Source: Thermodesulfovibrionales bacterium
Lineage (GTDB): Bacteria; Nitrospirota; Thermodesulfovibrionia; Thermodesulfovibrionales; UBA1546
Reading direction: 5' to 3'
NCBI GenBank assembly: GCA_030018605.1
Contig: JASEHP010000004.1
Location: 1 to 27,341, forward strand
Length of the DNA: 27,341 nt
The position numbers were made by a program, and so were the translations under genes. The notes beneath the pieces were generated by a model. That model searched no databases and was not told where the DNA came from. It saw only the letters and a program-made list of their open reading frames with translations. How positions within the stretch are numbered: position 1 is the first letter of the stretch; each line of letters starts with the position of its first letter. Below are positions 14,461-22,116 of the stretch, in pieces.

Positions 14461-15359
14461 CTGTGAACATCAGGAAGCTGAAACTTAAAAACCCTGTTAT
14501 GACAGCATCAGGGACATTCGGTTACGGCGAGGAATATTCTGAATTTGTTGACCTTAGCAAGCTCGGGGCAATTGTTGTAAAGGGGCTTTCTCTCAAACCA
14601 ATGGAGGGTAATCCATCTCCGAGAATCTATGAAACTCCATGCGGAATGCTTAATGCAATAGGACTTCAGAATATCGGAGTTAAAGAATTTCTGAAAACAA
14701 AACTGCCATATATAAGAAAGTTTGACACAAAACTGATAGCAAACATCTTCGGGAACACCATCCATGAATACGTTAAACTCTCACGTATTCTTGATGACGC
14801 AGGCGTAGACGGCATTGAACTGAATGTCTCCTGCCCTAATATCAAAAAAGGCGGAATATTCTTCGGCACGGACAAAAAAATGCTTCAGAAATTACTATCT
14901 ACGGTAAGGGCAAATGTCAGAAACGCTGTCCTTATAACCAAGCTCTCTCCAAATGTCTCATACATTCAGGAATTTGCAAAAATAGCGGAAGAATGCGGAA
15001 GCGACGCAGTATCGCTTATAAACACCATCCCGGGGATGGCGATAGACATAAAAACAAGAAGGCCGCGAATAGCAAATATAACAGGCGGGCTGTCAGGCCC
15101 CGCGATAAAACCAATTGCCGTTAGAATGGTCTATGAAACATTCAGGGCAGTTAAAATACCGGTTATCGGCATGGGCGGAATAATGAACTCCTCAGATGCC
15201 ATAGAATTCATGCTTGCAGGCGCAGCAGCAGTTGCTGTGGGAACTGCAAATTTTGTAAATCCATCCGCAACCATTGATATAATTAAAGACATAGAATCGT
15301 TTATGGCGGAGAATAACATAACTGATGTGAAAGAACTCAGAGGCGCGGTAAAAATTTAA
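14451..15359 (+). CDS. pyrD: Dihydroorotate dehydrogenase, class 1B catalytic subunit
   Basis: A 302-residue FMN barrel enzyme oxidising dihydroorotate to orotate in pyrimidine synthesis. The catalytic base is C128 in ELNVSCPNIKKGG, the cysteine typical of class 1. PVMTASGTFGYGEE, the FMN loops IGMGGI and AVAVGTANF, and NTIPGMAID are intact. The ATG at 14451 follows GAGGAG; an upstream in-frame ATG at 14412 lies within pyrK and adds foreign residues. The partner pyrK overlaps by 10 nt, so this is the NAD-dependent two-subunit form. Confidence 0.97.
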   Translation: MDLTVNIRKLKLKNPVMTASGTFGYGEEYSEFVDLSKLGAIVVKGLSLKPMEGNPSPRIYETPCGMLNAIGLQNIGVKEFLKTKLPYIRKFDTKLIANIFGNTIHEYVKLSRILDDAGVDGIELNVSCPNIKKGGIFFGTDKKMLQKLLSTVRANVRNAVLITKLSPNVSYIQEFAKIAEECGSDAVSLINTIPGMAIDIKTRRPRIANITGGLSGPAIKPIAVRMVYETFRAVKIPVIGMGGIMNSSDAIEFMLAGAAAVAVGTANFVNPSATIDIIKDIESFMAENNITDVKELRGAVKI

Positions 15360-15367
15360 GGAATTCG

Positions 15368-16177
15368 ATGCAGAATAATCCGATTATAACCCTTACATCC
15401 GACTTCGGTTATAAAGACCCGTTTGTAGGGATAATGAAAGGCGTAATTTTAACAATCAACCCTCTGGCCAAGGTTATAGATATTACACACGGCATAAGCC
15501 CGCATAATATAAAAGAGGCTGCGCTTACAATCGGAATGAGCCACAGCTTCTTCCCGCCGAAAACAGTTCATGTTGTGGTTGTTGACCCGGGCGTCGGTTC
15601 AAGCAGAAGGCCGATACTTGTCATAACAGACCATGCTTATTTCATAGGCCCTGATAATGGGGTCTTCTCTCTGATATACAACTCAAAAAATGAAACTCTT
15701 AAGGTGATTCATCTTACATCAGAGCATTATTTCATGCCGTACAAAGGCCCGACATTTCACGGCAGGGATATATTTGCCCCTGCTGCCGCATGGCTCACAA
15801 AAGGCATAGAGTCAGCAAACTTCGGAGAAGCAATCACCGATTATGTAACCCTTAAATTTCCCTCTGCATCACGGCCTGAAGAAAAGGCTGTAGAAGGAGA
15901 AGTCATTTACATAGACCGTTTTGGCAATGCTATAACCAATATAACAGCTTTGGATTTGAACATGCTCTACGGCATCAATCCCGAAGGCAAATTAAAGATT
16001 ATTGCTAAGGAAAATCATACTGAACTTAAAAGCCACTATTCGCAGGCTCAGGACAAAGGGCTCTATGCGCTGATAAACAGCACGGAATATCTCGAACTCT
16101 TCACTTACAAGGGTAATGCTTCTTCGGCATTTGATATTAAGGTGGGAGACATCGTAAGAGTATTACTGGTCACATAA
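15368..16177 (+). CDS. SAM hydrolase / hydroxide adenosyltransferase (DUF62)
   Basis: A 269-residue protein of the DUF62 family (duf-62, SAM_HAT), which converts S-adenosylmethionine and water to adenosine and methionine. The hallmark residues are present: TSDFGYKDPFVGIMKG (D12 and D18), VVDPGVGSSRR (D73), FIGPDNGVFS (D96, N97) and TFHGRDIFAPAAA, with a C-terminal beta domain containing YIDRFGNAITNI. It differs from the chlorinase and fluorinase by lacking their halide-loop insertion. It sits 8 nt after pyrD and may be co-transcribed. Its physiological role in bacteria is unclear. Confidence 0.9.
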   Translation: MQNNPIITLTSDFGYKDPFVGIMKGVILTINPLAKVIDITHGISPHNIKEAALTIGMSHSFFPPKTVHVVVVDPGVGSSRRPILVITDHAYFIGPDNGVFSLIYNSKNETLKVIHLTSEHYFMPYKGPTFHGRDIFAPAAAWLTKGIESANFGEAITDYVTLKFPSASRPEEKAVEGEVIYIDRFGNAITNITALDLNMLYGINPEGKLKIIAKENHTELKSHYSQAQDKGLYALINSTEYLELFTYKGNASSAFDIKVGDIVRVLLVT

Positions 16178-16205
16178 AATTAATGCGTATGTTGTTTCTA
16201 TGGGT

Positions 16206-16589
16206 TTATGCCTTTAAAAATGCCCTAATCAAAAGACGGAGGGATTTTTTGATGAGATCAAGGTCGCGGGGCGAGAATTGTGATAAAGGTTTTTTCTCTT
16301 TTACTAAAATTTTCTGCACATGAACTTTCTCTTTAGAAAATAAATCCCCTATCCTCACTCCCAGCGCCCCTGCTATTCTTGCTATAGAGTCAATACTTAC
16401 ATTAACTCGCCCTCTTTCAAGCTCACCTATAAACTTATAATTCAGTGACGCCCTTTCTCCTAACTCTTCCTGTGTCATGCCCGCAGATTTTCTCAACTCT
16501 CTTATTCTCATCCCCAATCTCTTTCTAATGTCTTCCCTCATATCTTTCATAGCTGAATTATATGGAGTCTTCCGTTCGTAATAAACCAT
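16206..16589 (-). CDS. XRE-family transcriptional regulator
   Basis: A protein of up to 127 residues with a Cro/C1-type helix-turn-helix: IRELRKSAGMTQEELGERAS, then NYKFIGELERGRVNVSIDS and IARIAGALGVRIGDLF. The basic C-terminal tail (SPRDLDLIKKSLRLLIRAFL) may mediate dimer contacts. The start may be ATG 16589 or a later in-frame ATG (MKDMRED, MREDIRK); no strong ribosome-binding site decides. It is divergent from the CsgG-like lipoprotein gene, and two palindromic motifs lie between them, so it probably represses itself and perhaps the neighbour. It converges with the SAM hydrolase gene. Confidence 0.85.
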   Translation of the reverse strand: MVYYERKTPYNSAMKDMREDIRKRLGMRIRELRKSAGMTQEELGERASLNYKFIGELERGRVNVSIDSIARIAGALGVRIGDLFSKEKVHVQKILVKEKKPLSQFSPRDLDLIKKSLRLLIRAFLKA

Positions 16590-16642
16590 ACATACATGGT
16601 CTATTTATTTTATTGACAAATAACATATATATGTGGTATCAA
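16586..16642 (+). promoter_or_regulatory. Lipoprotein promoter with two operator-like palindromes
   Basis: TTGACA at 16613-16618 and a weak -10 TATCAA at 16637-16642 (18-bp spacing) point to the lipoprotein gene. A perfect 12-bp palindrome ACATATATATGT (16623-16634) lies between them, and ACCATACATACATGGT (16586-16601, 5-bp arms) overlaps the start of the divergent XRE gene. They are candidate XRE operators. Confidence 0.5.
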
Positions 16643-16688
16643 TGTGCATCGGTTAAAAATGTTTAATCTTATAGAATAGGGGGAAACA

Positions 16689-17396
16689 ATGGAGTCTAAA
16701 CAGAATCGTGTTAAAATTTTTTTTTCTTGTTTGATGTTGCTCTCATTAACAGGATGTGTCGAAGCAATAGCTTATTTGCCAAGTCTAATTGAAGCTGGTG
16801 GCGGTGCTATTGCAGGATTGGAAAATGTTGATGTTAAGGCGGTGGTTTCGCAAGGAATCTCCATCAGCGATCTGCAAAAGATTAAAAAAGTTGCGGTAGT
16901 TCTCGGAACAGGAAATCAAACTCAGACAAATCCGTCTATGGCATTTCCAATGACAGGCGGCGACCTTACCAATGTAATGGCAGATAATATTGCACTTGAA
17001 CTAATGCAACTTAATTATATAGTCATTGAGCGTGCCAGCATTGATAAGGTTCTCTCTGAGCAAAAACTCCAAATGAGTGGGATAGCAGACCCAGCAACAG
17101 CCGCGCAAGTAGGCAAAATATTGGGAATCGATGCGGTTGTCTTAGGCAATGTTACATCAAGTCAAAAGACGCAGATTAGCAGTGGTTTTATGGGGATAGG
17201 TAGTGGCATAACATCTGCTCAAGTTATTTCCAATGCTACAATGAAAGTCGTGGGGATTGAGCAAGCTAACGTTATAATGATGGTTACTCTAAGCTATAAA
17301 AAAGGGCAATCGCCAACAGAGGCTGCTAAGACAATGGCTATCGCCTTAACAGAAAAACTCAAAAATCCAGCGGGGCAAAAAGTAAGCGAGAAATAA
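16689..17396 (+). CDS. CsgG-like lipoprotein
   Basis: A 235-residue lipoprotein. The signal peptide ends with the lipobox LTGC (C23). The mature part has the CsgG/GNA1162-like pattern: a KKVAVVLG strand, a loop, then helix DLTNVMADNIALELMQLNY leading to VIERASIDKVLSEQKLQMSG, then AAQVGKILGIDAVVLGNVT. Related proteins are periplasmic or outer-membrane factors, and CsgG itself forms the curli pore, but this shorter form need not be a pore. An AGGGGG ribosome-binding site precedes the ATG. A divergent XRE regulator and the operator-like sites suggest controlled expression. Substrate unknown. Confidence 0.8.
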   Translation: MESKQNRVKIFFSCLMLLSLTGCVEAIAYLPSLIEAGGGAIAGLENVDVKAVVSQGISISDLQKIKKVAVVLGTGNQTQTNPSMAFPMTGGDLTNVMADNIALELMQLNYIVIERASIDKVLSEQKLQMSGIADPATAAQVGKILGIDAVVLGNVTSSQKTQISSGFMGIGSGITSAQVISNATMKVVGIEQANVIMMVTLSYKKGQSPTEAAKTMAIALTEKLKNPAGQKVSEK

Positions 17397-17502
17397 TTTT
17401 AAACTTGGATGGGGCGTTCTGCTCTTGGGGAACGATTTCGAAAGCTTATTATAGAAGACCTTTACTAAACAGCAAGTTGCCGACGGCAAAGCGGGATAAC
17501 AA

Positions 17503-17856
17503 CTAAGGCTCAAGGAAATCTATGGCGTATGCCTCTACTCTGCCCGTATGATGTTTTGAATGGTGTTTAGCAATAGCGTGGGCTATGAGAGAGAATTTAT
17601 CACCTGGGAAAGTATGAGGAACGATAAGGACTCCCGCATGAGGACGATGCTCATTGAAAAACTGAACGGTGAGGCGGATAAAATCATTTCTGTTGCGGGT
17701 TATAAGACATCTACCTTCAGATACTGCCCGTTCAAGCTGCTCTCTGTCAGCAGCCTGCTGCATACCAGCCTCGTGGGCGCTGACTGCATCTATATGATGT
17801 TTTCTCAGGATTTCCGCAATCTTTGGGCTGAGGTCTTCATCAAGATAATATTTCAA
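17503..17856 (-). CDS. DUF5615 PIN-like toxin
   Basis: A 117-residue protein of the DUF5615 (Mut7-C-like PIN) family. The N-terminal YLDEDLSPKIAEILRKH supplies the acidic residues D6 and D8, and a second site is LITRNRNDF (D58), followed by the HAGVLIVP strand. PIN-like nucleases of this kind are paired with DUF433 antitoxins. That partner lies immediately upstream with a 4-nt overlap (17853-17856). The activity is probably RNA cleavage, by family inference only. Confidence 0.85.
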   Translation of the reverse strand: MKYYLDEDLSPKIAEILRKHHIDAVSAHEAGMQQAADREQLERAVSEGRCLITRNRNDFIRLTVQFFNEHRPHAGVLIVPHTFPGDKFSLIAHAIAKHHSKHHTGRVEAYAIDFLEP

Positions 17857-18272
17857 CGACTGCCCCTGACAAGAAAGGGGTATCTTTTATGAACATCCTC
17901 TCCAGTCAATTCATCATTTTGTTTTATAATGCGGTCAATCTCTTCAGTATACGCCTTATAATAGCCGACAGCAGACCTTAACTGCTGCTCGGTGAGCCAG
18001 TGATAAGCCTTTTGCAAACGGTTAAAATCCTTGCTCACACTTTTGTAGGCAGCGATAACTTCCCAGACCTCAATCCCGCTGCCGGCAATCCGCGCCCTGC
18101 GCCCTGCCGTTCCCTCACTGAAAACAATACAGGGACAGCGCTGCATTCTCACCGCTTCCTCAAGCAGTTCATTCGTTACAGCAGAAAACTCCTTCCCTGA
18201 CTCTCTGACCATCTGCTCAATCTCTTTAAATGTTTTTTCCTGAATTCTTATGCTTCTCTGAACCGTTGGCAT
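17853..18272 (-). CDS. Antitoxin with RHH and DUF433 domains
   Basis: A 139-residue protein. The N-terminal part (VQRSIRIQEKTFKEIEQMV) looks like a ribbon-helix-helix DNA-binding segment. The rest matches DUF433: an IAGSGIEVWEVIAAYKSVSK segment, then WLTEQQLRSAVGYYKAYTEEID, a winged-helix-like fold seen in antitoxins of PIN-like toxins. A GAGGAGAAG ribosome-binding site precedes the ATG. The DUF5615 toxin overlaps its end by 4 nt. Carrying both an RHH and a DUF433 part in one polypeptide gives two possible DNA contacts for autorepression. Confidence 0.8.
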   Translation of the reverse strand: MPTVQRSIRIQEKTFKEIEQMVRESGKEFSAVTNELLEEAVRMQRCPCIVFSEGTAGRRARIAGSGIEVWEVIAAYKSVSKDFNRLQKAYHWLTEQQLRSAVGYYKAYTEEIDRIIKQNDELTGEDVHKRYPFLVRGSR

Positions 18273-18375
18273 AAACTTCTCCTCCCTGCTTTAACAATTA
18301 AACTACAGCGTAATGCAATAGACTACAACATGAGGTCAATGCATGTCAAATGATTAATGACGATATAAGACTGTT

Positions 18376-18828
18376 TTAAAGCTCAATTATCACTGCATCT
18401 TCATCGCACTCAGGGAACTTCGGGCACCTCAGGCAGTCGCCCCATATCTTTTGCGGGAGTTTTGACTTATCAATGCCCTTAAAACCGTTCTTCAGAAAAA
18501 ACTCTGGCTGATAAGTGAGAGCAAACACCCTTTTTATGCCGAGCTGCTTTGCCTCTCTAAGACATGCATTCAAAAGACTCCTGCCGACGCCTTTGCCCTG
18601 CGCTTCTTTGCTTACAGCAAGAGACCTTATCTCTGCGAGGTCTTCCCATAATATGTGAAGAGCGCTTACTCCTTTTATCCGTCCCCGATCTTTGCACACA
18701 AAAATGTCACGGATGCTTTCATAGAGGTCATTAAGAGAGCGGGGAAGCATCTCCTCTTTTTTTGCAAATTCATTGACAAATTTGTGTATCTGTTTTATAT
18801 CAGATATTTTTGCTTTTCTTATCTTCAA
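18376..18828 (-). CDS. ArgA-like GNAT N-acetyltransferase
   Basis: A 150-residue GNAT protein with acetyl-CoA motif A as AVSKEAQGKGVGRSLLNACL (the QGKGVG loop at 78-83) and the later FALTYQPEFFLKNGF. The ending LPQKIWGDCLRCPKFPECDE, with C132, C135 and C141, resembles short ArgA-type N-acetylglutamate synthases, in which the tail is 'K-x-W-x-x-C-x-x-C'. The likely reaction is acetylation of glutamate for arginine synthesis. It is the last gene of the ppx-porB-porG unit and overlaps the gamma-subunit gene by 29 nt. Confidence 0.82.
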   Translation of the reverse strand: MKIRKAKISDIKQIHKFVNEFAKKEEMLPRSLNDLYESIRDIFVCKDRGRIKGVSALHILWEDLAEIRSLAVSKEAQGKGVGRSLLNACLREAKQLGIKRVFALTYQPEFFLKNGFKGIDKSKLPQKIWGDCLRCPKFPECDEDAVIIEL

Positions 18829-19357
18829 TGTATTTTCTCCCTCTCATCATTGCCTCTTTATTTGCATCGAGCGACTTTTTCCTCTTGGCAGGGGTCAGTT
18901 CTTCAAGCGCGTTGACTGCTGATTCTTCTTTTATTATCCCTGTCTCTGCAAGCAGGGCGCTGAATATCACCATGTTTGCGAATTTCGTGCTGCCGATTGA
19001 TGCAGCTATTTCACTTGCAGGGACTTTTATAATGCGGATATCAGACCTTAATTCGGGTTCTTTTATGAGAGATGAGTTAAGTATCAAGAGTCCGTTTTTC
19101 TTAAGTCTCGGCTGAAATTTATTAAGAGACGCCTCGTTCATTATTACCATGACCTCAGGGTTTCTGACAATAGGTGAACCTATCATCTCATCTGAGATGA
19201 TTACTGTGCAGTTTGCTGTTCCGCCGCGCACCTCTGCGCCGTAGGAAGGGAAACATGTTACCTCTTTGTTTTCAAGCATCCCGCTGTATGCAAGCAGTTT
19301 GCCGAGAAACAGAATGCCCTGTCCCCCAAACCCCGCTACCAGTATTGTATGTTCCAG
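18800..19357 (-). CDS. 2-oxoacid:ferredoxin oxidoreductase, gamma subunit, CTG start
   Basis: About 185 residues with the gamma-subunit pattern: TILVAGFGGQGILFLGKLLA at the N-terminus, then SYGAEVRGGTANCTVIISD and NEASLNKFQPRLKKNGLLI. It binds near CoA and completes the 2-oxoacid to acyl-CoA enzyme with the alpha and beta chains. Start choice: AAGGAG at 19369-19364 is followed after six bases by CTG at 19357, exactly at the conserved N-terminus, so I choose CTG. The in-frame ATG at 19417 lies 44 nt inside porB with no ribosome-binding site and adds 20 unrelated residues. Substrate (pyruvate, 2-oxoglutarate or branched-chain) is not resolved. Confidence 0.88.
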   Translation of the reverse strand: MEHTILVAGFGGQGILFLGKLLAYSGMLENKEVTCFPSYGAEVRGGTANCTVIISDEMIGSPIVRNPEVMVIMNEASLNKFQPRLKKNGLLILNSSLIKEPELRSDIRIIKVPASEIAASIGSTKFANMVIFSALLAETGIIKEESAVNALEELTPAKRKKSLDANKEAMMRGRKYIEDKKSKNI

Positions 19358-19373
19358 ATCTGTCTCCTTAAGC

Positions 19374-20117
19374 TTATTCGCTATACTTATCCTTAAACAC
19401 TCCAAGCGGGAAAACACTCATCATCTCGGAACGCATCCAGTTTATAGACTCTTCTGTGCTCATTCCCCAGTCGGTCGGACATGGAGACAGCATCTCAACA
19501 AAGCTGAACCCCTTTCCCTCTATCTGATACTTGAATGCCTTCTCAACAGCCTTCTTTGTTGTCATAAGATTTTTTACGGAATCAACCGAGGTCCTCGCAA
19601 TAAACGAAACACCCTCAATAGTTGCAAGCATTTCAGAAACACGCAGAGGATAACCTGATGTCTTAACATCTCTGCCCCTCGGCGTAGTAGTAGTCCTTTG
19701 CGAGATAAGTGTTGTCGGAGCCATCTGTCCGCCTGTCATGCCGTATGTGGCGTTATTCACAAAAAACACGGTGAGGTTTTCACCCCTGTTCGCTGCATGA
19801 ATTATCTCTGCGGTTCCTATGGCAGCAAGGTCTCCGTCGCCCTGATAAGAAAACACAATTCTGTCGGGCATGACGCGCTTCAATCCAGTCGCTGCTGCAG
19901 GAGGCCTCCCGTGCGCCACTTCAATCACATCAAAGTTAAAATAATCGTAAGCAAAAACAGCGCATCCGACAGGTGCAATCCCGATAACCTTTTCTCTTAT
20001 ATTCAGGCTGTCAATGCACTCTGCAACAATCCTGTGTATCAGACTGTGACCGCACCCCGGGCAGAACCTGAAAGGCACAGGTTTAAGGCTTAGCGGTCTT
20101 TTAAATACCTGTTCCAT
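19374..20117 (-). CDS. 2-oxoacid:ferredoxin oxidoreductase, beta (TPP) subunit
   Basis: A 247-residue thiamine-diphosphate-binding subunit. The TPP/Mg motif begins GDGDLAAIGT (93-) and ends at NN (121-122) in VNNATYGMTGGQMAPTT. CPGCGH (19-24) is the usual N-terminal signature. It would decarboxylate a 2-oxoacid and pass electrons to ferredoxin with the gamma chain encoded next. No alpha chain or ferredoxin-like delta chain is in the window: ppx ends one base before this start, occupying the place where alpha often sits. The KGFSFVEMLSPCPTDWGM tail favours a KorB/VorB type. Confidence 0.92.
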   Translation of the reverse strand: MEQVFKRPLSLKPVPFRFCPGCGHSLIHRIVAECIDSLNIREKVIGIAPVGCAVFAYDYFNFDVIEVAHGRPPAAATGLKRVMPDRIVFSYQGDGDLAAIGTAEIIHAANRGENLTVFFVNNATYGMTGGQMAPTTLISQRTTTTPRGRDVKTSGYPLRVSEMLATIEGVSFIARTSVDSVKNLMTTKKAVEKAFKYQIEGKGFSFVEMLSPCPTDWGMSTEESINWMRSEMMSVFPLGVFKDKYSE

Positions 20118-20118
20118 G

Positions 20119-21045
20119 TTATGAAATCCTTTCAGAAAGTTTTATGAGAGTGCCCTCAAGCAATCCATTGTCGCTCACAATAATATTATCAAATCCGAAT
20201 AATTCCATGACATTAATTGTAAAGAGTATGCCGGGGATAATCAAGTCTGCCCTTTCCGGCTCAAGCCCTGCTATCTCTTTTCTCCCAATGAGCGGAATGC
20301 TTGTAAGTCTTTCGTAAATATTATAGAGCCTGTTTAAAGAGATATTATGCATGTGGATTTTTTCATGGTCATAAACCCTAAGTCCGATGTCAATAGATGC
20401 AAGAGTTGTAATAGTTCCTGCTGTTCCGATAAGGACGGTATCTTTGTCTATGAGATGTCCTATCTGCGTTTTGAGTCCGCTTAAGGCAGTATCTGATTGT
20501 TTTTTAAGCGAGGCAATATCGGATTTTGAAGGAGGGTCTGATTTTATGTGATTGTCAAAGAGTTTTACAACACCTGTCGGAATCGTGCCCGCCTTGAGCA
20601 GAGAAGAATCTTTACAGAGAATCCATTCAGTGCTTCCGCCTCCGATGTCAATGATAAAAGATGAATCAGTTCTAGGCGTATCAGAAAGGACGCCAAGCGT
20701 TGTAAGCTCCGCCTCTTCCCTGCCTGAAATCACTTCTATATTTATTCCTGTTTCCGATAAGACTCTTTGCCTGAACTCCTCAGAATTTTTCGCCTCTCTT
20801 AACGCGCTTGTGCCGACGGCTTTTACATGTGAAATATCATAGGCCGAAATAATATCCGAAAAAGCCTTCAGGATGGAGACCGATTTTCCCATGTTGTCTG
20901 CGCTCAGCATTCCTGATTCTGCAATTCCAGAGGCAAGTCTCGTAATCACCATTTCTGTTTTAAGGCGAAAAACTTTCCCGCTCTCCACTCTGCCGATGAG
21001 CAAACGAATTGTATTTGAACCAACATCTATTGATGACAGCAGCAT
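20119..21045 (-). CDS. ppx: Exopolyphosphatase/pppGpp phosphohydrolase, short form
   Basis: A 308-residue member of the Ppx/GppA family in the actin-like ATPase superfamily. Phosphate-binding motifs are SSIDVGSNTIRLLIG at the N-terminus and FIIDIGGGSTEWIL, with GTAGTITTLASIDIGL and ERADLIIPGI following. It cleaves terminal phosphate from polyphosphate or pppGpp. It has only the two-lobed catalytic core, without the C-terminal HD-like domains of the 500-residue enterobacterial enzymes, like the short Aquifex form. It begins the minus-strand unit ppx-porB-porG-acetyltransferase and is divergent from xerC. Confidence 0.92.
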   Translation of the reverse strand: MLLSSIDVGSNTIRLLIGRVESGKVFRLKTEMVITRLASGIAESGMLSADNMGKSVSILKAFSDIISAYDISHVKAVGTSALREAKNSEEFRQRVLSETGINIEVISGREEAELTTLGVLSDTPRTDSSFIIDIGGGSTEWILCKDSSLLKAGTIPTGVVKLFDNHIKSDPPSKSDIASLKKQSDTALSGLKTQIGHLIDKDTVLIGTAGTITTLASIDIGLRVYDHEKIHMHNISLNRLYNIYERLTSIPLIGRKEIAGLEPERADLIIPGILFTINVMELFGFDNIIVSDNGLLEGTLIKLSERIS

Positions 21046-21121
21046 TGCCTATTATAACCCGAAAGAAGATAAGGAGACTGTCTGTATTGAAATAATCGTG
21101 TCATGAAACTTAAAATATCCT

Positions 21122-22012
21122 ATGAACTCTCACATCCAGAAATTTCTGCGCTATCTTGAAATAGAAAAAGGCGCTTCTCCTCATACGCTGAGGGCGTATA
21201 AGGAAGACCTTGAACTGTTCTTCAGCCAAATAGATAAGCCTAACCCTAAAGATATAGACATGAACGATGTAAGAGGATTTGTTGCCCAAGAGATAAACGA
21301 AGGGCACAAAAAGACCACCGCAGGCAGAAGGCTCGCGGCAGTAAGGTCATTTCTGAAATTTCTTTACCGCGAAGGTTATATAAAAGCAAATCCCGCAAAA
21401 CTTGTCCCTACTCCGAAACTGCCGAAAATGCTGCCCAAATTTCTTTCCGTAGATGACGTGTTTTCTCTCGTGGAAAAACCGGAAGGAATAGGTTTTCTGC
21501 CTGCAAGAGACAGGGCAATCCTTGAACTCCTGTATTCAAGCGGCCTCCGCGTAAGCGAACTCTCAGGACTGAATGCAGATGACATAAACACAAGAGAGGG
21601 TCTCATTAAGGTTAAAGGCAAGGGGAAAAAAGAGAGGATAGTTCCTGCGGGCAGAAAAGCATTGGAGGCAATAAAGACATATTTTATTGAAAGGGTTTTG
21701 CTTAAAAAGAAAGACGGCGCTTTTTTCCTTAACAGAAACGGAGCAAGATTGACAGACAGAAGTATAAGACGTATAATAATCAAGTATGCAAAGGCAATCG
21801 GTGTTAACAGCCGCATCGGGCCTCATACTCTCAGACATACCTTTGCAAGCCATCTTCTTCAGGGTGGAGCAGACCTGAGAGTTATTCAGGAGCTTTTAGG
21901 ACATTCATCGTTGTCAACAACACAGAAATATACGCATCTGGATATAACGCATTTAATGGATATTTATGACAAGGCGCACCCGCTGGCGAAAGATGAGAAG
22001 AAAAATAAATAA
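21122..22012 (+). CDS. xerC: Tyrosine recombinase XerC
   Basis: A 296-residue site-specific recombinase, probably resolving chromosome dimers at dif. The N-terminal SAM-like core-binding domain (about residues 1-88) is followed by the catalytic domain with the full set of active residues: R143 in SGLRVSE, K167 in VKGKGKKER, H235 and R238 in HTLRH, H261 in LLGHSS and Y270 in TTQKYTH. Length and TxxKYTHxD ending match XerC/XerD rather than a phage integrase, and its neighbours hslV-hslU reproduce a xerC-hslV-hslU order common in bacteria. XerC versus XerD is judged from that order. No dif-like site was recognised nearby. Confidence 0.93.
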   Translation: MNSHIQKFLRYLEIEKGASPHTLRAYKEDLELFFSQIDKPNPKDIDMNDVRGFVAQEINEGHKKTTAGRRLAAVRSFLKFLYREGYIKANPAKLVPTPKLPKMLPKFLSVDDVFSLVEKPEGIGFLPARDRAILELLYSSGLRVSELSGLNADDINTREGLIKVKGKGKKERIVPAGRKALEAIKTYFIERVLLKKKDGAFFLNRNGARLTDRSIRRIIIKYAKAIGVNSRIGPHTLRHTFASHLLQGGADLRVIQELLGHSSLSTTQKYTHLDITHLMDIYDKAHPLAKDEKKNK

Positions 22013-22016
22013 GCGT

Positions 22017-22098
22017 CATAGGGTCAGAGGGTCAAAGCAACTACTCGGCGACTCGCCAGAGGCGAATGATACTGTAATACTCCGACACTTTGATACTG
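22017..22098. repeat. Octamer-repeat array between xerC and hslV
   Basis: Left units CATAGGGT, CAGAGGGT and CAAAGCAA (22017-22040) and right units TGATACTG, TAATACTC, CGACACTT and TGATACTG (22067-22098) are all 8 bp. A small perfect hairpin, TCGCC-AGA-GGCGA (22053-22065), lies between. This is the 8-bp version of the microrepeats found elsewhere in the window. Confidence 0.75.
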
Positions 22099-22116
22099 CA
22101 CATGGAGGAGCAGATT

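Noticed and set aside
17560..17892. 110-residue plus-strand frame over the DUF5615 gene
   Set aside because: It is antisense to a well-supported toxin gene and lacks any family signature.
21046..21121. dif site upstream of xerC
   Set aside because: No 11-6-11 XerC/XerD-type palindrome could be recognised in the short divergent gap.
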